Source: Flammeovirgaceae bacterium UBA5585
GTDB taxonomy: Bacteria; Bacteroidota; Bacteroidia; Cytophagales; Cyclobacteriaceae
Assembly (NCBI GenBank): GCA_002425185.1
Contig: DILT01000018.1
Span: 15,099-79,098 of the forward strand
DNA: 64,000 nt
Direction of reading: 5' to 3'
The notes below the pieces were generated by a model that saw only the letters and a list, made by a program, of their open reading frames with translations, ran no database searches and was not told the origin of the DNA. Shown in pieces: positions 17,066-25,048 of this stretch; within the stretch, counting starts at the first letter, position 1, and each line of letters starts with the position of its first letter. Made by a program: the position numbers and the translations under genes.

Positions 17066-18007
17066 ATGTTTAAACGGATATCAATACTCCTGCTTATCCT
17101 CTCTGCTTGTTCCACTCCTGATCAAAAATCTGAGCCTGTTCCCGTACTCACCGGTCTTGATGGCAAACAGTATTTCGAACCTGAGCGTAGCGAAACAGCT
17201 CAAGCCAAACTGGACAGCAACCTGAATGTGGCGAAGAAAAATTTTGAAGCTGATCCATCGGAAGATAATTATGTCTGGCTGGGCAGAAGGGAGGGATACC
17301 TATATCATTATAATGAGGCTATAACGATTTTGTCGGAGGGTTTGGAGAAGTACCCGAACTCGTATAAACTCTTCCGGCACCGCGGACATCGCTATATTTC
17401 TATTCGTGAATTCAATAAAGCTATAGCTGATTTACAAATGGCAGCTTCGCTGATGCCGCGACAACCGCTCGAAATCGAACCAGACGGTCAGCCAAATAAA
17501 ATCAACAAACCATTATCCAATGTTCAATTTAATGTTTGGTATCATTTAGGGCTGGCCCATTATTTAAAAGGTGATTTTGAAAGTGCTGAGAAGGCCTATT
17601 TACAATGTCTTGATGTTTCGGATAACGATGACCTGATCACCGCTACGGCCGATTGGCTGTACATGACCTACCGCAGAATGGAAAAACCGGAAGAAGCGGG
17701 AAAAGTACTGGAACTCATCCGCGAGGATATGAACATTATCGAGAATGACTCCTACTATTTGCGCCACCAGATGTATAAGGGCATGTTGCCTCCCGATGAT
17801 TTGTTGAAAGTCAGCAGTAGTAACGAAGATGTTGACCTGGCACTGGCCACACAAGGGTATGGCGTTGGCAACTGGTATTTATGCGAAGGGGATACCACGC
17901 GTGCCGTTGAGATATTTAAACAGGTAACGGCCGGAAAACATTTTGCCGCCTTTGGGTTTATTGCAGCCGAAGCCGATTTACATCGCTTGATTCAAGCGAA
18001 GAAGTAA
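17066..18007 (+). CDS. TPR-repeat lipoprotein
   Basis: A 313-residue lipoprotein: signal MFKRISILLLILSAC with lipobox LSAC (Cys15). The mature chain holds tetratricopeptide-like helices (YNEAITILSEGLEKYPNSYK, EFNKAIADLQMAASLMP, WYHLGLAHYLKGDFESAEKA), a protein-protein interaction scaffold. No enzymatic motif. Its likely place is the periplasmic face of the outer membrane. The nearby right palindrome of the RAYT unit lies in its leader. Confidence 0.82.
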   Translation: MFKRISILLLILSACSTPDQKSEPVPVLTGLDGKQYFEPERSETAQAKLDSNLNVAKKNFEADPSEDNYVWLGRREGYLYHYNEAITILSEGLEKYPNSYKLFRHRGHRYISIREFNKAIADLQMAASLMPRQPLEIEPDGQPNKINKPLSNVQFNVWYHLGLAHYLKGDFESAEKAYLQCLDVSDNDDLITATADWLYMTYRRMEKPEEAGKVLELIREDMNIIENDSYYLRHQMYKGMLPPDDLLKVSSSNEDVDLALATQGYGVGNWYLCEGDTTRAVEIFKQVTAGKHFAAFGFIAAEADLHRLIQAKK

Positions 18008-18026
18008 AGTCGCAGCAGTTACAAAA

Positions 18027-18059
18027 CATCTCGAAAATACTCCCAGTGTCAGGTTGAGC
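18027..18059 (+). repeat. Half copy of an intergenic inverted-repeat family
   Basis: This segment (ending CAGTGTCAGGTTGAGC) matches the left half of the element at 20520-20633 with a few differences, but the complementary right half is absent. Probably a decayed or solo member. Confidence 0.6.
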
Positions 18060-18096
18060 ACACAGACCGACAGTTAAGATCGGTTTTTACGGTGGC

Positions 18097-18588
18097 TTAG
18101 TTAATTTCTTCCTTCACGGAACCACAACGAAGCATAGACGCCCCAAAGTACGGGTTAAGTACCTGTTTTTCGCCACTCAGCCAAAACGCCCCTCTATCAT
18201 TAAACGCCATCGGACAGTATTGTTTATAAATCGTCATACCCAGGCTGCCACCTTTTACTAAATCATACAAGGCAACGGATAGTGCATCGAAGGCTTCCCG
18301 TTGTTCGTCAATGTTGGTTGTTTCGCCAACGGCCAGCACATATTCGTTTAATTGTTCCGCATAGCTTCCGGTTACGGCAGCCAATGCTGTGGCAGCTTCT
18401 TGTGCTTTAACTGAATCATCTTTGACTAAAGCATCTTTTAACTTAAAATAAGCCGTAAGTGTAGTTTTTAATTCTTCATTTACCGGAGCGGTTTCGTTAG
18501 CAGCCGATGTGTTGGTAGACTTGTTGCAACTTGCGAGCAGCAAACATGCAGCCAGTATAAATAATGTGATGCTAAAAAGGTTTTTCAT
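18097..18588 (-). CDS. DUF3347 lipoprotein, probable copper-binding
   Basis: A 163-residue lipoprotein (lipobox LLASC, Cys21). The mature domain is helical (LTAYFKLKDALVKDDSVKAQ) and ends with the DUF3347 signature YKQYCPMAFNDRGAFWLS and MLRCGSV, where Cys and Met residues are suited to Cu(I). The same domain is fused to CusB-type efflux adaptors in other Bacteroidota, which suggests periplasmic metal handling. It follows the HMA chaperone gene on the same strand with a 39-nt gap. Confidence 0.87.
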   Translation of the reverse strand: MKNLFSITLFILAACLLLASCNKSTNTSAANETAPVNEELKTTLTAYFKLKDALVKDDSVKAQEAATALAAVTGSYAEQLNEYVLAVGETTNIDEQREAFDALSVALYDLVKGGSLGMTIYKQYCPMAFNDRGAFWLSGEKQVLNPYFGASMLRCGSVKEEIN

Positions 18589-18627
18589 AAGATTATGGTT
18601 TTGGTAAAAAAAATTCTCTATCGAATG

Positions 18628-18837
18628 TTAATCTATTCGCTCTCCTTTATAGCCTGCTTTTTTCAACGCTTCCTTTACCTGCTGTTCCGAAACTTCGCTG
18701 GAAACCGTGAGTATTCTTTCCGGGCTCCCTAAATCAACTTCCCATTTTCCTTCTCCAGCCGTTTGGTTTAAGCCGGGGGTAACGGTAGCCACACAGCCTG
18801 CGCATTTGATGTTGGTTTTAAACTTCGAGGTGCTCAT
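18628..18837 (-). CDS. Heavy-metal-associated (HMA) domain protein, probable copper chaperone
   Basis: A 69-residue ferredoxin-like HMA protein with the metal site Cys12-x-x-Cys15 (NIKCAGCVATV). It has a CopZ-like size and lacks any membrane segment, so it should carry Cu(I) in the cytoplasm, possibly to CopA encoded 6.5 kb away. It precedes the DUF3347 lipoprotein gene, forming a two-gene copper unit. The metal is inferred from family and context. Confidence 0.87.
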   Translation of the reverse strand: MSTSKFKTNIKCAGCVATVTPGLNQTAGEGKWEVDLGSPERILTVSSEVSEQQVKEALKKAGYKGERID

Positions 18838-18916
18838 AGTATTTTTTCAGCTTTATCTGCAAACATATTCACTCCCTTTTTAGTTTACGTTTTTTTAACG
18901 TGGTACAAAAATAAAC

Positions 18917-18942
18917 AAAGCCACCGGGTAAGTGGTGGCTTT
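18917..18942 (-). terminator. Terminator for the Calx-beta lipoprotein gene
   Basis: A 9-bp stem (AAAGCCACC 18917-18925, GGTGGCTTT 18934-18942); read on the minus strand it is followed by a T-rich stretch (TTTGTTTATTTTT counting from the stem). It lies 24 bases beyond the stop of the gene ending at 18966. Confidence 0.8.
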
Positions 18943-18965
18943 ATTAAAAAATCACTTGAATGACT

Positions 18966-20441
18966 TCAATAATAGTGGTACCGTGTAGCTTCTCCTGAGC
19001 CAATTGTTCTGCTTACCGGATAACCCACCTGGTTGAATTCATAGTTGAAATAGTACGTGTAAACTTTTCCATCCCGCGATAATGTATACCTTGAAGGATA
19101 TAATGGTTGTGAACTTACGTCAGGTAAAATGTCAACCATCGGGAATGGGTTTTGTGTGTAGTTTGACGCTAAGTACTCAAAAGTCTCTTCCTGAATCAGG
19201 TCGTATTCATCACCTGGAAGCGGATAGTATGTTAACTTTTTGAATACCGCGTTGCTGTTGCTGTAGTAGAGGTATACAAACAGGTATGACATTACAAACT
19301 CACCGGTGGGTTGACGATGGAATACGGCCACTTCCCCAATATTACCCGCCTGATCGTAGGAATAGATGGTGTATTTCTTCATTACGCCTTCTCTCGACTC
19401 CTCCGAACGTGTAATCCTGTTTTGGTTGTCGCGTATAAAAATGGTTTCATCGGAAGTCCACTTGGTAATTTTCTTCAGCAGGTTGTTCTCATCGTAATGA
19501 TACGTTTCCGTCCAGCTAAGTGAATTTTGTTCAATGTGAATTTTTGCGATTTGACCCGATTCGTTGTATTCAAAAAGACGCTTGGTCTTCCATTCTCCGG
19601 CTCCGGTTTCATAGCTTTTTGGTTTTCCGGCCAGTTCATCATCTACCAGGGTAATGTTCAGATCCAGCCTGTCTCCTTTAACAACCGATCCGGTAGCACC
19701 AATAATTCGTACTGCAAATTCCTTATGTCCGTTCAAGGTTGTGTTGTTAACCGGAATGAATTTAACAGGAAGAAAAGATGTGCCGGCCGTTACGGGCAGC
19801 ATGATTTTACCATTGATGGCTTCCGGTTCGGTAGTGAAATACGTTCCGTAAAGACCAGCGGCATTCAATAGCTCAAGCTCAACCTGTCCGGCATCTACAG
19901 CCTGAAGTGAAAAGCCAATAGCCACCATCATCCCTTCAGCAACTTGTTCTTGTACGGACACTTGTGTCGCCACAAAATTCACCTGGTTGGGTTGATTGTT
20001 TTCATAAATGGTAACGTGCAATGATTTTTCCGTTCCGATAATGAATCCATCGGTTACAGACGCAATTGTAAAATGAAGATTGCGGTTACCGGTGAATAAA
20101 TTGTTATTGGTTGGGGTAAGGATAAACGTTACCTGCGACTGACCGGCCGCTACCGGTAAAATGATTTTATCATCTTCAACGGCTGGCTGACTGGTAAAAT
20201 CGTTTTCATTCTCCCAATTGGCATTGATGGTAATGGTACCCGCTGACGGAGCCGGACGTGAAAGCGGAAGTGTGATCTCGGTTGCACCGGCCAGTTCACT
20301 CAGGCCGAGGTTTACCGTTGAAAATTTAACCGTAACGGGAGCAACTGGTGATGCAGATTCATCTGCTTCTTCACAAGATTGAAAGGCAACTCCTGAAATG
20401 AACAGGACGATGGCATAGACAAGACGAAAAATAGTTTTCAT
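18966..20441 (-). CDS. Lipoprotein with Calx-beta-like and YD-like repeats
   Basis: A 491-residue exported protein; signal peptide and lipobox FQSC (Cys23). Two tandem Calx-beta-like beta-sandwiches follow (about residues 38-150 and 155-270, each ending in a LNITLVDD/LHVTIYENN-type strand). The C-terminal half has irregular YD/RHS-like beta-hairpin repeats (RLFEYNESGQIAKIHIEQ, TYHYDENNLLKKITKW, IYSYDQAGNIGEVAVF). It is probably surface-exposed; ligand unknown. A 269-bp gap separates it from the upstream anti-sigma gene, so it is likely its own unit. Confidence 0.78.
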   Translation of the reverse strand: MKTIFRLVYAIVLFISGVAFQSCEEADESASPVAPVTVKFSTVNLGLSELAGATEITLPLSRPAPSAGTITINANWENENDFTSQPAVEDDKIILPVAAGQSQVTFILTPTNNNLFTGNRNLHFTIASVTDGFIIGTEKSLHVTIYENNQPNQVNFVATQVSVQEQVAEGMMVAIGFSLQAVDAGQVELELLNAAGLYGTYFTTEPEAINGKIMLPVTAGTSFLPVKFIPVNNTTLNGHKEFAVRIIGATGSVVKGDRLDLNITLVDDELAGKPKSYETGAGEWKTKRLFEYNESGQIAKIHIEQNSLSWTETYHYDENNLLKKITKWTSDETIFIRDNQNRITRSEESREGVMKKYTIYSYDQAGNIGEVAVFHRQPTGEFVMSYLFVYLYYSNSNAVFKKLTYYPLPGDEYDLIQEETFEYLASNYTQNPFPMVDILPDVSSQPLYPSRYTLSRDGKVYTYYFNYEFNQVGYPVSRTIGSGEATRYHYY

Positions 20442-20519
20442 GGGGTTTCTTTAATTTGTTTTGTAGTCAGACAGGAACCCATGGTTAACCGTTGCCTGAC
20501 TAAAAAAATATTTTTAGAA

Positions 20520-20633
20520 GCCATCTCAAAATGCCCCCTAATGTCAGGTTGAGCTTATCGAAACCGGTTTGGTAACTCGAAATTGCCTTCGACAAGCTCA
20601 GGCTGACATTTGAAACAGATTTTTTGAGATGGC
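20520..20633. repeat. 114-bp intergenic inverted-repeat element
   Basis: Outer arms GCCATCTCAAAA (20520-20531) and TTTTGAGATGGC (20622-20633) match perfectly. Inner arms ATGTCAGGTTGAGCTTATCG and CGACAAGCTCAGGCTGACAT pair with three mismatches. This inner sequence resembles a repeat that is frequent in Bacteroidota intergenic regions. It would fold into one long hairpin. Confidence 0.8.
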
Positions 20634-20661
20634 CTCAAGAAATTTTTAAAGATTATAATAG

Positions 20662-20687
20662 AAAGGCAACCCGTTACGATTGCCTTT
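20662..20687 (-). terminator. Terminator of the ECF sigma operon
   Basis: An 8-bp stem (AAAGGCAA 20662-20669, TTGCCTTT 20680-20687), followed on the minus strand by a T/A-rich tail. It lies 24 bases after the stop of the anti-sigma-like gene. Confidence 0.75.
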
Positions 20688-20710
20688 CACGCACAAACAT
20701 TGAGGGTTGG

Positions 20711-22039
20711 TTATGGTGTGCCGAGTTTTTTTAATGCCATGATTTGTAAGCCAACGGATTGCTGATTATACGAATAGGGCAGGGTTTCGTTTTTAACATT
20801 TTTCATGAAGTAGGTTAAGGTTGGGTTGATTTGCAGTTCCCATCCTTTGTTAAAGAGTATACTATAGCCTGCACCCACCGATAGATTAAAATTTAATTTC
20901 TCCATGCCGTCATCGTTTAACTCAACCCATTGTCTGTTAATTTTTTCTTTTGCCTGCGCTGAAACCAGGTAATGTGCACCTGCAGCAACAGAAAAGTTAA
21001 ACCTGCTCCGTTCGCTCGACCAGAAATAGTAGGTTCCGGTTAGTTTTAAACCGGCATAGCCAAATGTGTTGGCAATTTCGCGGTTGGTGTATTGATATAC
21101 CGGCTTTAATACAACAGTTTGATCTGCTTGCTGAACCGCCAACATAGTGTCCACTTTACCGGTGGTATAAGAAAGGTTAATGGCCTGCTTAAGTTGTGTA
21201 TACGACAGGCTGGCATCAAGGTACAGATTGGAACCAACCGACCTTCCGATTCCTGCTGCTGCGGAGAAGCCAATATTTTCCGTATTGCTGTTTTTTCTTG
21301 CGCTGGCTAAAAACACATCATCATTCACGATCGGTTTGATGTTCTTGTTTATGTACTGAGGTGAAAAGGAAGCACTAAGTCGCCAGGTGCTAGCATTTTG
21401 GTTTGATTTCTCAGCCGGACTTTCATCGGTTCTTACTTCTTTCTCCAGGGAGTCAACGGTGGTTAACTCCTCTTTAATTAAAGAGCCCTGTTGAATGCTG
21501 TCAGTTACAGGATTTAACGCAATTATAAATGGAGCTTGTATTGTCTCAGTTTCGTGTTCTTCTTCAGTTTGAATGGTCTGTTCTGAAATTTCGATAGAAG
21601 CTGTTTCTTTTTTCTCAACGATTTGATTTTCATTCGGAACAATTTCAGCATGTTCAGTATGTGATGTGGCCTGTTTTTTATACAGCCTTGCCTGTTTTGG
21701 CTGTTCCGGCACACTGGTGATTTCCGTTACTTCAGCAGTGGTAGTTTTTGTAAATGTTGTTCCTTCTGTTTCTTTTTGGTTTGATGATTCGGTTTTAACG
21801 ACATTGGTTAATGAAGTGGTGGCCAGGGTTTGATTAAATCCGGTATCGTTAACCGTTAGGTAAACGACTACCGGTATCAGCAGCACCAACGGCTTCCACC
21901 CGTGTTTGAGTAAAATGGTTTTGGCCGGGCTGGCAGGCGCTACCAATGTAGCCCGGATTTTCGAAAAGCCATCTTGTGGCGGTTCGCCTTCCTGGTTGTA
22001 CAGGCGTTTTCCGATGTCATCAAAATCGTTTTCCTTCAT
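20711..22039 (-). CDS. Anti-sigma-like membrane protein with C-terminal outer-membrane beta-barrel domain
   Basis: A 442-residue protein of mixed architecture: an acidic cytoplasmic N terminus (MKENDFDDIGKRLYNQ, 1-45), one membrane helix (about 48-63, WKPLVLLIPVVVYLTV), a Thr/Glu/Lys-rich linker (about 66-218) and a C-terminal region from about residue 219 with alternating hydrophobic strands typical of PorT/OmpW-like barrels (LSASFSPQYI, NLYLDASLSYTQLKQA, GLKLTGTYYFW). It overlaps the ECF sigma gene by 4 bases, so an anti-sigma role is likely. If both membrane parts insert, the protein would span the envelope. Confidence 0.75.
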   Translation of the reverse strand: MKENDFDDIGKRLYNQEGEPPQDGFSKIRATLVAPASPAKTILLKHGWKPLVLLIPVVVYLTVNDTGFNQTLATTSLTNVVKTESSNQKETEGTTFTKTTTAEVTEITSVPEQPKQARLYKKQATSHTEHAEIVPNENQIVEKKETASIEISEQTIQTEEEHETETIQAPFIIALNPVTDSIQQGSLIKEELTTVDSLEKEVRTDESPAEKSNQNASTWRLSASFSPQYINKNIKPIVNDDVFLASARKNSNTENIGFSAAAGIGRSVGSNLYLDASLSYTQLKQAINLSYTTGKVDTMLAVQQADQTVVLKPVYQYTNREIANTFGYAGLKLTGTYYFWSSERSRFNFSVAAGAHYLVSAQAKEKINRQWVELNDDGMEKLNFNLSVGAGYSILFNKGWELQINPTLTYFMKNVKNETLPYSYNQQSVGLQIMALKKLGTP

Positions 22040-22572
22040 GCTGCTGAAATTAAGCGGACCTCAATGAGTTTTTTCAAATAAGCTTTTGCTTTTGAAAGCT
22101 GCGACTTCGAGCTTCCTTCGGCAATGCCAAGCATCTCTGCAATTTCGTTGTGGTTGTAACCTTCTACTACGTACAGGTTAAACACCAACCTGTACCCTTC
22201 AGGCATGGCGTTAATCAACTCCATCAATTCCTGGTTCGATAAAGTAGAAATGATGTTATCCGATGACGCGACCATGGTTTCTGCATATGATGCATCTACA
22301 TGATCAAAATATTTTTTAGACTGGTGATAGTGATTGATAGCCGTGTTAACAAAAATTCTCCGCATCCATCCTTCAAACGATCCGCCTTGCCAGGTGTGCA
22401 TGTTTTTAAAAACCTTAACAAAGGCTTCATGAAAAACATCTTCAGCTTCCGCGCGTGATTTCGTGTACCGCAAACAAACGGCCATCATCCTGCGGGAAAA
22501 GAGCCCATAGAGCTTCTCCTGTGCAGAAGCCTTATTTGCTAAACATCCCTGTATGAGTTCCGATTCCGTCAT
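22036..22572 (-). CDS. ECF-type RNA polymerase sigma-70 factor
   Basis: A 178-residue sigma factor with region 2 (LYGLFSRRMMAVCLRYTKSR AEAEDVFHEAF split over -10 recognition helices; WQGGSFEGWMRRIFVN) and region 4 (MPEGYRLVFNLYVVEGYNHN followed by EIAEMLGIAEGSSKSQLSKA). Length is normal for ECF factors. It is translationally coupled to the downstream anti-sigma-like gene (ATGA overlap 22036-22039) and starts 15 bases after the upstream lipoprotein gene. Confidence 0.94.
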   Translation of the reverse strand: MTESELIQGCLANKASAQEKLYGLFSRRMMAVCLRYTKSRAEAEDVFHEAFVKVFKNMHTWQGGSFEGWMRRIFVNTAINHYHQSKKYFDHVDASYAETMVASSDNIISTLSNQELMELINAMPEGYRLVFNLYVVEGYNHNEIAEMLGIAEGSSKSQLSKAKAYLKKLIEVRLISAA

Positions 22573-22587
22573 GCGGTAGTGTTGTAT

Positions 22588-23250
22588 TTATTCGGTAATG
22601 GTAATGGTGCAAATTCCCTCTATGTATCCATCGCTGGTAAACAGCCGGTATTTAAACTGATCAGTGCCGATGTAATTTTTTGGCGGGTAGTACACATAAA
22701 CAATGTTTTTAAAGCTGCCGGAATACGTATACGTGGTAAACGTTCCTTTTAAGGGTGCAAAAATGGAACTGCCCTGGTACGGACACGCCACATCATTTTG
22801 AAAGATGGGGATGCCGATGGGTTGGTTTCGTGCGGTAGTTACTGCTTCATGATTAACCACCGTGGTGCAATTGGTAATATCAAGAGGCGCTTCTACATAT
22901 AAGGTGATGGAAGCAGAGTAGCATTTGTTTTTATAACAAACGGTATAGATGATGTTGTCGATGCCGATAAACCCATCGTTTGGTTTGTAAAACCAGCCTT
23001 CATTTTGAATGAAGGTAAGGGTACCAAAAGAAGGGGTACTGTACGAAATGGTTACTTCCACTTTAATGCTGTCGTTTACGAGCGGATCGAGCCGCACACC
23101 GTATTCACTTCCGGGGTAGAGGAAAATGTCGTCCGGGTTGAGTTGGATCATAAAAAACTCTACCGGAATTTTGTCTTCAAATCCCTCATCGCAGGCACTC
23201 AGGCCCACCGTTAACAGGGCCAGGAAAGTGAAAAAGCGTGCTGTTTTCAT
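22588..23250 (-). CDS. Lipoprotein with tandem Ig/cadherin-like domains
   Basis: A 220-residue lipoprotein (lipobox LSAC, Cys20). Two beta-sandwich modules follow, each with the bacterial Ig/cadherin-like ending: FYKPNDGFIGIDNIIYTVCY and YYPPKNYIGTDQFKYRLF. These D-x-F-x-Y patterns occur in adhesin-like surface proteins. It is the first gene of the probable sigma operon (15-nt gap to the sigma gene), so it could be the surface sensor or a target; this is inference. Confidence 0.75.
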   Translation of the reverse strand: MKTARFFTFLALLTVGLSACDEGFEDKIPVEFFMIQLNPDDIFLYPGSEYGVRLDPLVNDSIKVEVTISYSTPSFGTLTFIQNEGWFYKPNDGFIGIDNIIYTVCYKNKCYSASITLYVEAPLDITNCTTVVNHEAVTTARNQPIGIPIFQNDVACPYQGSSIFAPLKGTFTTYTYSGSFKNIVYVYYPPKNYIGTDQFKYRLFTSDGYIEGICTITITE

Positions 23251-23369
23251 GATTTTTCTAATAAGCTGCGGGTAAGACAGGGGCTACACAAAAAGGGTTG
23301 CCTGCATCATAATAAAGCACGGAATAATTTCTCCTCTCTTACGTTAAGCGCGATTACCGGGTTTTTGCC

Positions 23370-23388
23370 CTGCTGAAAATTTCAGCAG
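23370..23388. repeat. Palindrome between operons
   Basis: CTGCTGAAA and TTTCAGCAG flank a single A, giving a 19-bp near-perfect palindrome in the gap between the DinB gene and the lipoprotein gene. No U-tract follows on either strand, so it may be a protein-binding site rather than a terminator. Confidence 0.5.
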
Positions 23389-23423
23389 TTTATTATGAGT
23401 GGCTGCAACCGAAGGTTTGGTGG

Positions 23424-23981
23424 TTAAGCATGGGGTTGATGTTCCAGGTTTTTTCGGGCCTGCAGCAGGTGCCTGCGGTTGTGTGTCAGCACAAACTGAA
23501 TTGCATCGCCAGCCGGAATTTTAATCAGGGGCGATAAGGTGGTTGCTACGTTCACCTTCATCAGGTTTTTTTGCTCGGCTTGCATAATAAGTTGCAATAG
23601 TTCTTCCAGTTGTTGAATAAACCTCGAAACTATATCATGCGGATCGGTTAACCTTACGGGCCGATATTTTTTCATGGCCTTGTACTTTTTTGTTGATGCC
23701 CCTGGATTCATCATGGCAATAAAATACCGACCTAACAGGCTATGCTTAAACCGATCGGGTTGTTGAAGTGCGGGTGCGTTGCTCAATGCCTTTTGCAGGC
23801 GCGGCAAATAAAAATCGCCATAGGCATTTAAATGTTCTATACATTCGGCCATGCTCCAGCCACCGTTTGCAGCAGGTTGAAGAAGCCGGTCTTCCGGAAG
23901 GTTCTGGAAGACCGCGATCACTTCTTTCAACTGTTCTTCAACTTGCTGTTCCAGCGTATATAGATATTCCTGGTGCGTCAT
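23424..23981 (-). CDS. DinB-family protein
   Basis: A 185-residue four-helix-bundle protein: LEQQVEEQLKEVIAVFQNLP at the N terminus, GGWSMAECIEHLNAYGDFYL (metal-binding His of the DinB/YfiT fold) and THNRRHLLQARKNLEHQ near the C terminus, which supplies the second and third His. These proteins bind a divalent metal and often act as thiol-dependent transferases or isomerases; the substrate is not known. It starts 2 bases after the stop of the DUF4345 gene, so they share an operon. Confidence 0.85.
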   Translation of the reverse strand: MTHQEYLYTLEQQVEEQLKEVIAVFQNLPEDRLLQPAANGGWSMAECIEHLNAYGDFYLPRLQKALSNAPALQQPDRFKHSLLGRYFIAMMNPGASTKKYKAMKKYRPVRLTDPHDIVSRFIQQLEELLQLIMQAEQKNLMKVNVATTLSPLIKIPAGDAIQFVLTHNRRHLLQARKNLEHQPHA

Positions 23982-23983
23982 GT

Positions 23984-24391
23984 TTACTTTCCTTTAATTT
24001 TTTTACTGAGGGCCAACAGCACGATCCCCACTACGCACATGAAACTTTCAATCACAAGCCAGTTGGTTCCGAATTCGCCCAACGCGCCATCGTTAAACCA
24101 GGTGATGATCCGCGAAAGCGCATATGATCCCCAAAATACGGCTAAAAAACTCAGGCCGTTAAGGGTTTGGAAAAAGGCCAGGTAAATCAGCAGGGCCACG
24201 AGCGTAAGGCCCACCCCGCCATAAATGCCCCGGATGGAACTGATGGCATCGGTGTTGGGAAGTTTTACGCCCACCAGGTCCATGACGGATTGTGGATTAA
24301 GGATGGCCATCAAAGCCACGTATCCTAAACTGAAGGCCGAAAACAGGATAAACCCCTTGCTGGCCGTGAGGTAAATTACTTTTGTTGTCAT
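23984..24391 (-). CDS. DUF4345 membrane protein
   Basis: A 135-residue protein with four predicted membrane helices (about 13-33, 51-71, 77-93, 110-128). The NPQSVMDLVGVKLPNTDAIS and RGIYGGVGLTL segments match DUF4345. Function unknown. A 75-nt gap separates it from the upstream Crp/Fnr gene; an inverted repeat in that gap could be the regulator's operator. Confidence 0.8.
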   Translation of the reverse strand: MTTKVIYLTASKGFILFSAFSLGYVALMAILNPQSVMDLVGVKLPNTDAISSIRGIYGGVGLTLVALLIYLAFFQTLNGLSFLAVFWGSYALSRIITWFNDGALGEFGTNWLVIESFMCVVGIVLLALSKKIKGK

Positions 24392-24445
24392 ACAGATGTT
24401 GTTTTGGATTGATGCAACAAAAGTGGAGGTTGACCGAAAATTGAT

Positions 24446-24463
24446 TCTTGGTATTTGCCAAGA
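24446..24463. promoter_or_regulatory. Candidate Crp/Fnr-type operator
   Basis: TCTTGG, a 6-nt spacer, then CCAAGA, a perfect 6-6-6 dyad with the spacing typical of Crp/Fnr sites, located between the Crp/Fnr-family gene and the DUF4345 gene. Binding by the adjacent regulator is inference. Confidence 0.4.
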
Positions 24464-24466
24464 TTT

Positions 24467-25048
24467 TCAGATGCGCACCGAATTGATGAGTTTACTGAAG
24501 TTGGTGGCATCAATACCGAGGTAGTTGGCCAGGTATTTATGAGGCACCAATGTTAAAATATGCGGACTTCGTTTCAAAAGTTGTTTGAATTTTTCCTCAG
24601 AGGTAAAGCATTGCAGTTCCACCATGCGTTCCAGTAAGCCGGAGAAGGCTTGTATTACCCCTAACCGCAATGCTTCTGAAACACAATGATGTTTTTGTGC
24701 GCATTGATTCACAGCTTCAAAGGGCGCACGTAGAAAAGCAGAGGGGGTAAGCGCTTCAAAATAATAGACAGAGGGTTTTTGTAAAAAGAAGGAATCGATC
24801 ACACCGCCAAAGGATGGAGCATAGGAAAAGACCAAAGTCGATTCGCGATTTTGATCATCCTGGTACACGATGCGCTGCACGCCATCAATAACGAAGTACA
24901 GGTATTTTTCCACATCACCCGCAGCGGTAATAATTTCTTTTCGCTTTACGCGATGCTTAGACCAGATGTTGTAGAATTCAGCGGCTGCTTCCGGGGTAAA
25001 GGGAGTAAAATGCTCGATCGCTTTTTTTAAGGAATCAAATTCGTGCAT
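24467..25048 (-). CDS. Crp/Fnr-family transcriptional regulator
   Basis: A 193-residue protein with an N-terminal cNMP-binding-like beta-barrel (KEIITAAGDVEKYLYFVIDG, VFSYAPSFGG, ALTPSAFLRAPFE) and a C-terminal winged helix ending HKYLANYLGIDATNFSKLIN. The ligand-pocket residues of true CRP are not conserved and there is no Fnr cysteine set, so the effector is unknown. It heads the gene group with DUF4345 and DinB proteins, a grouping suggestive of a small stress regulon. Confidence 0.87.
   Translation of the reverse strand: MHEFDSLKKAIEHFTPFTPEAAAEFYNIWSKHRVKRKEIITAAGDVEKYLYFVIDGVQRIVYQDDQNRESTLVFSYAPSFGGVIDSFFLQKPSVYYFEALTPSAFLRAPFEAVNQCAQKHHCVSEALRLGVIQAFSGLLERMVELQCFTSEEKFKQLLKRSPHILTLVPHKYLANYLGIDATNFSKLINSVRI

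Noticed and set aside
23370..23388. Palindrome CTGCTGAAA-A-TTTCAGCAG as a terminator
   Set aside because: No U-tract on either strand and almost no loop; listed only as a palindrome.
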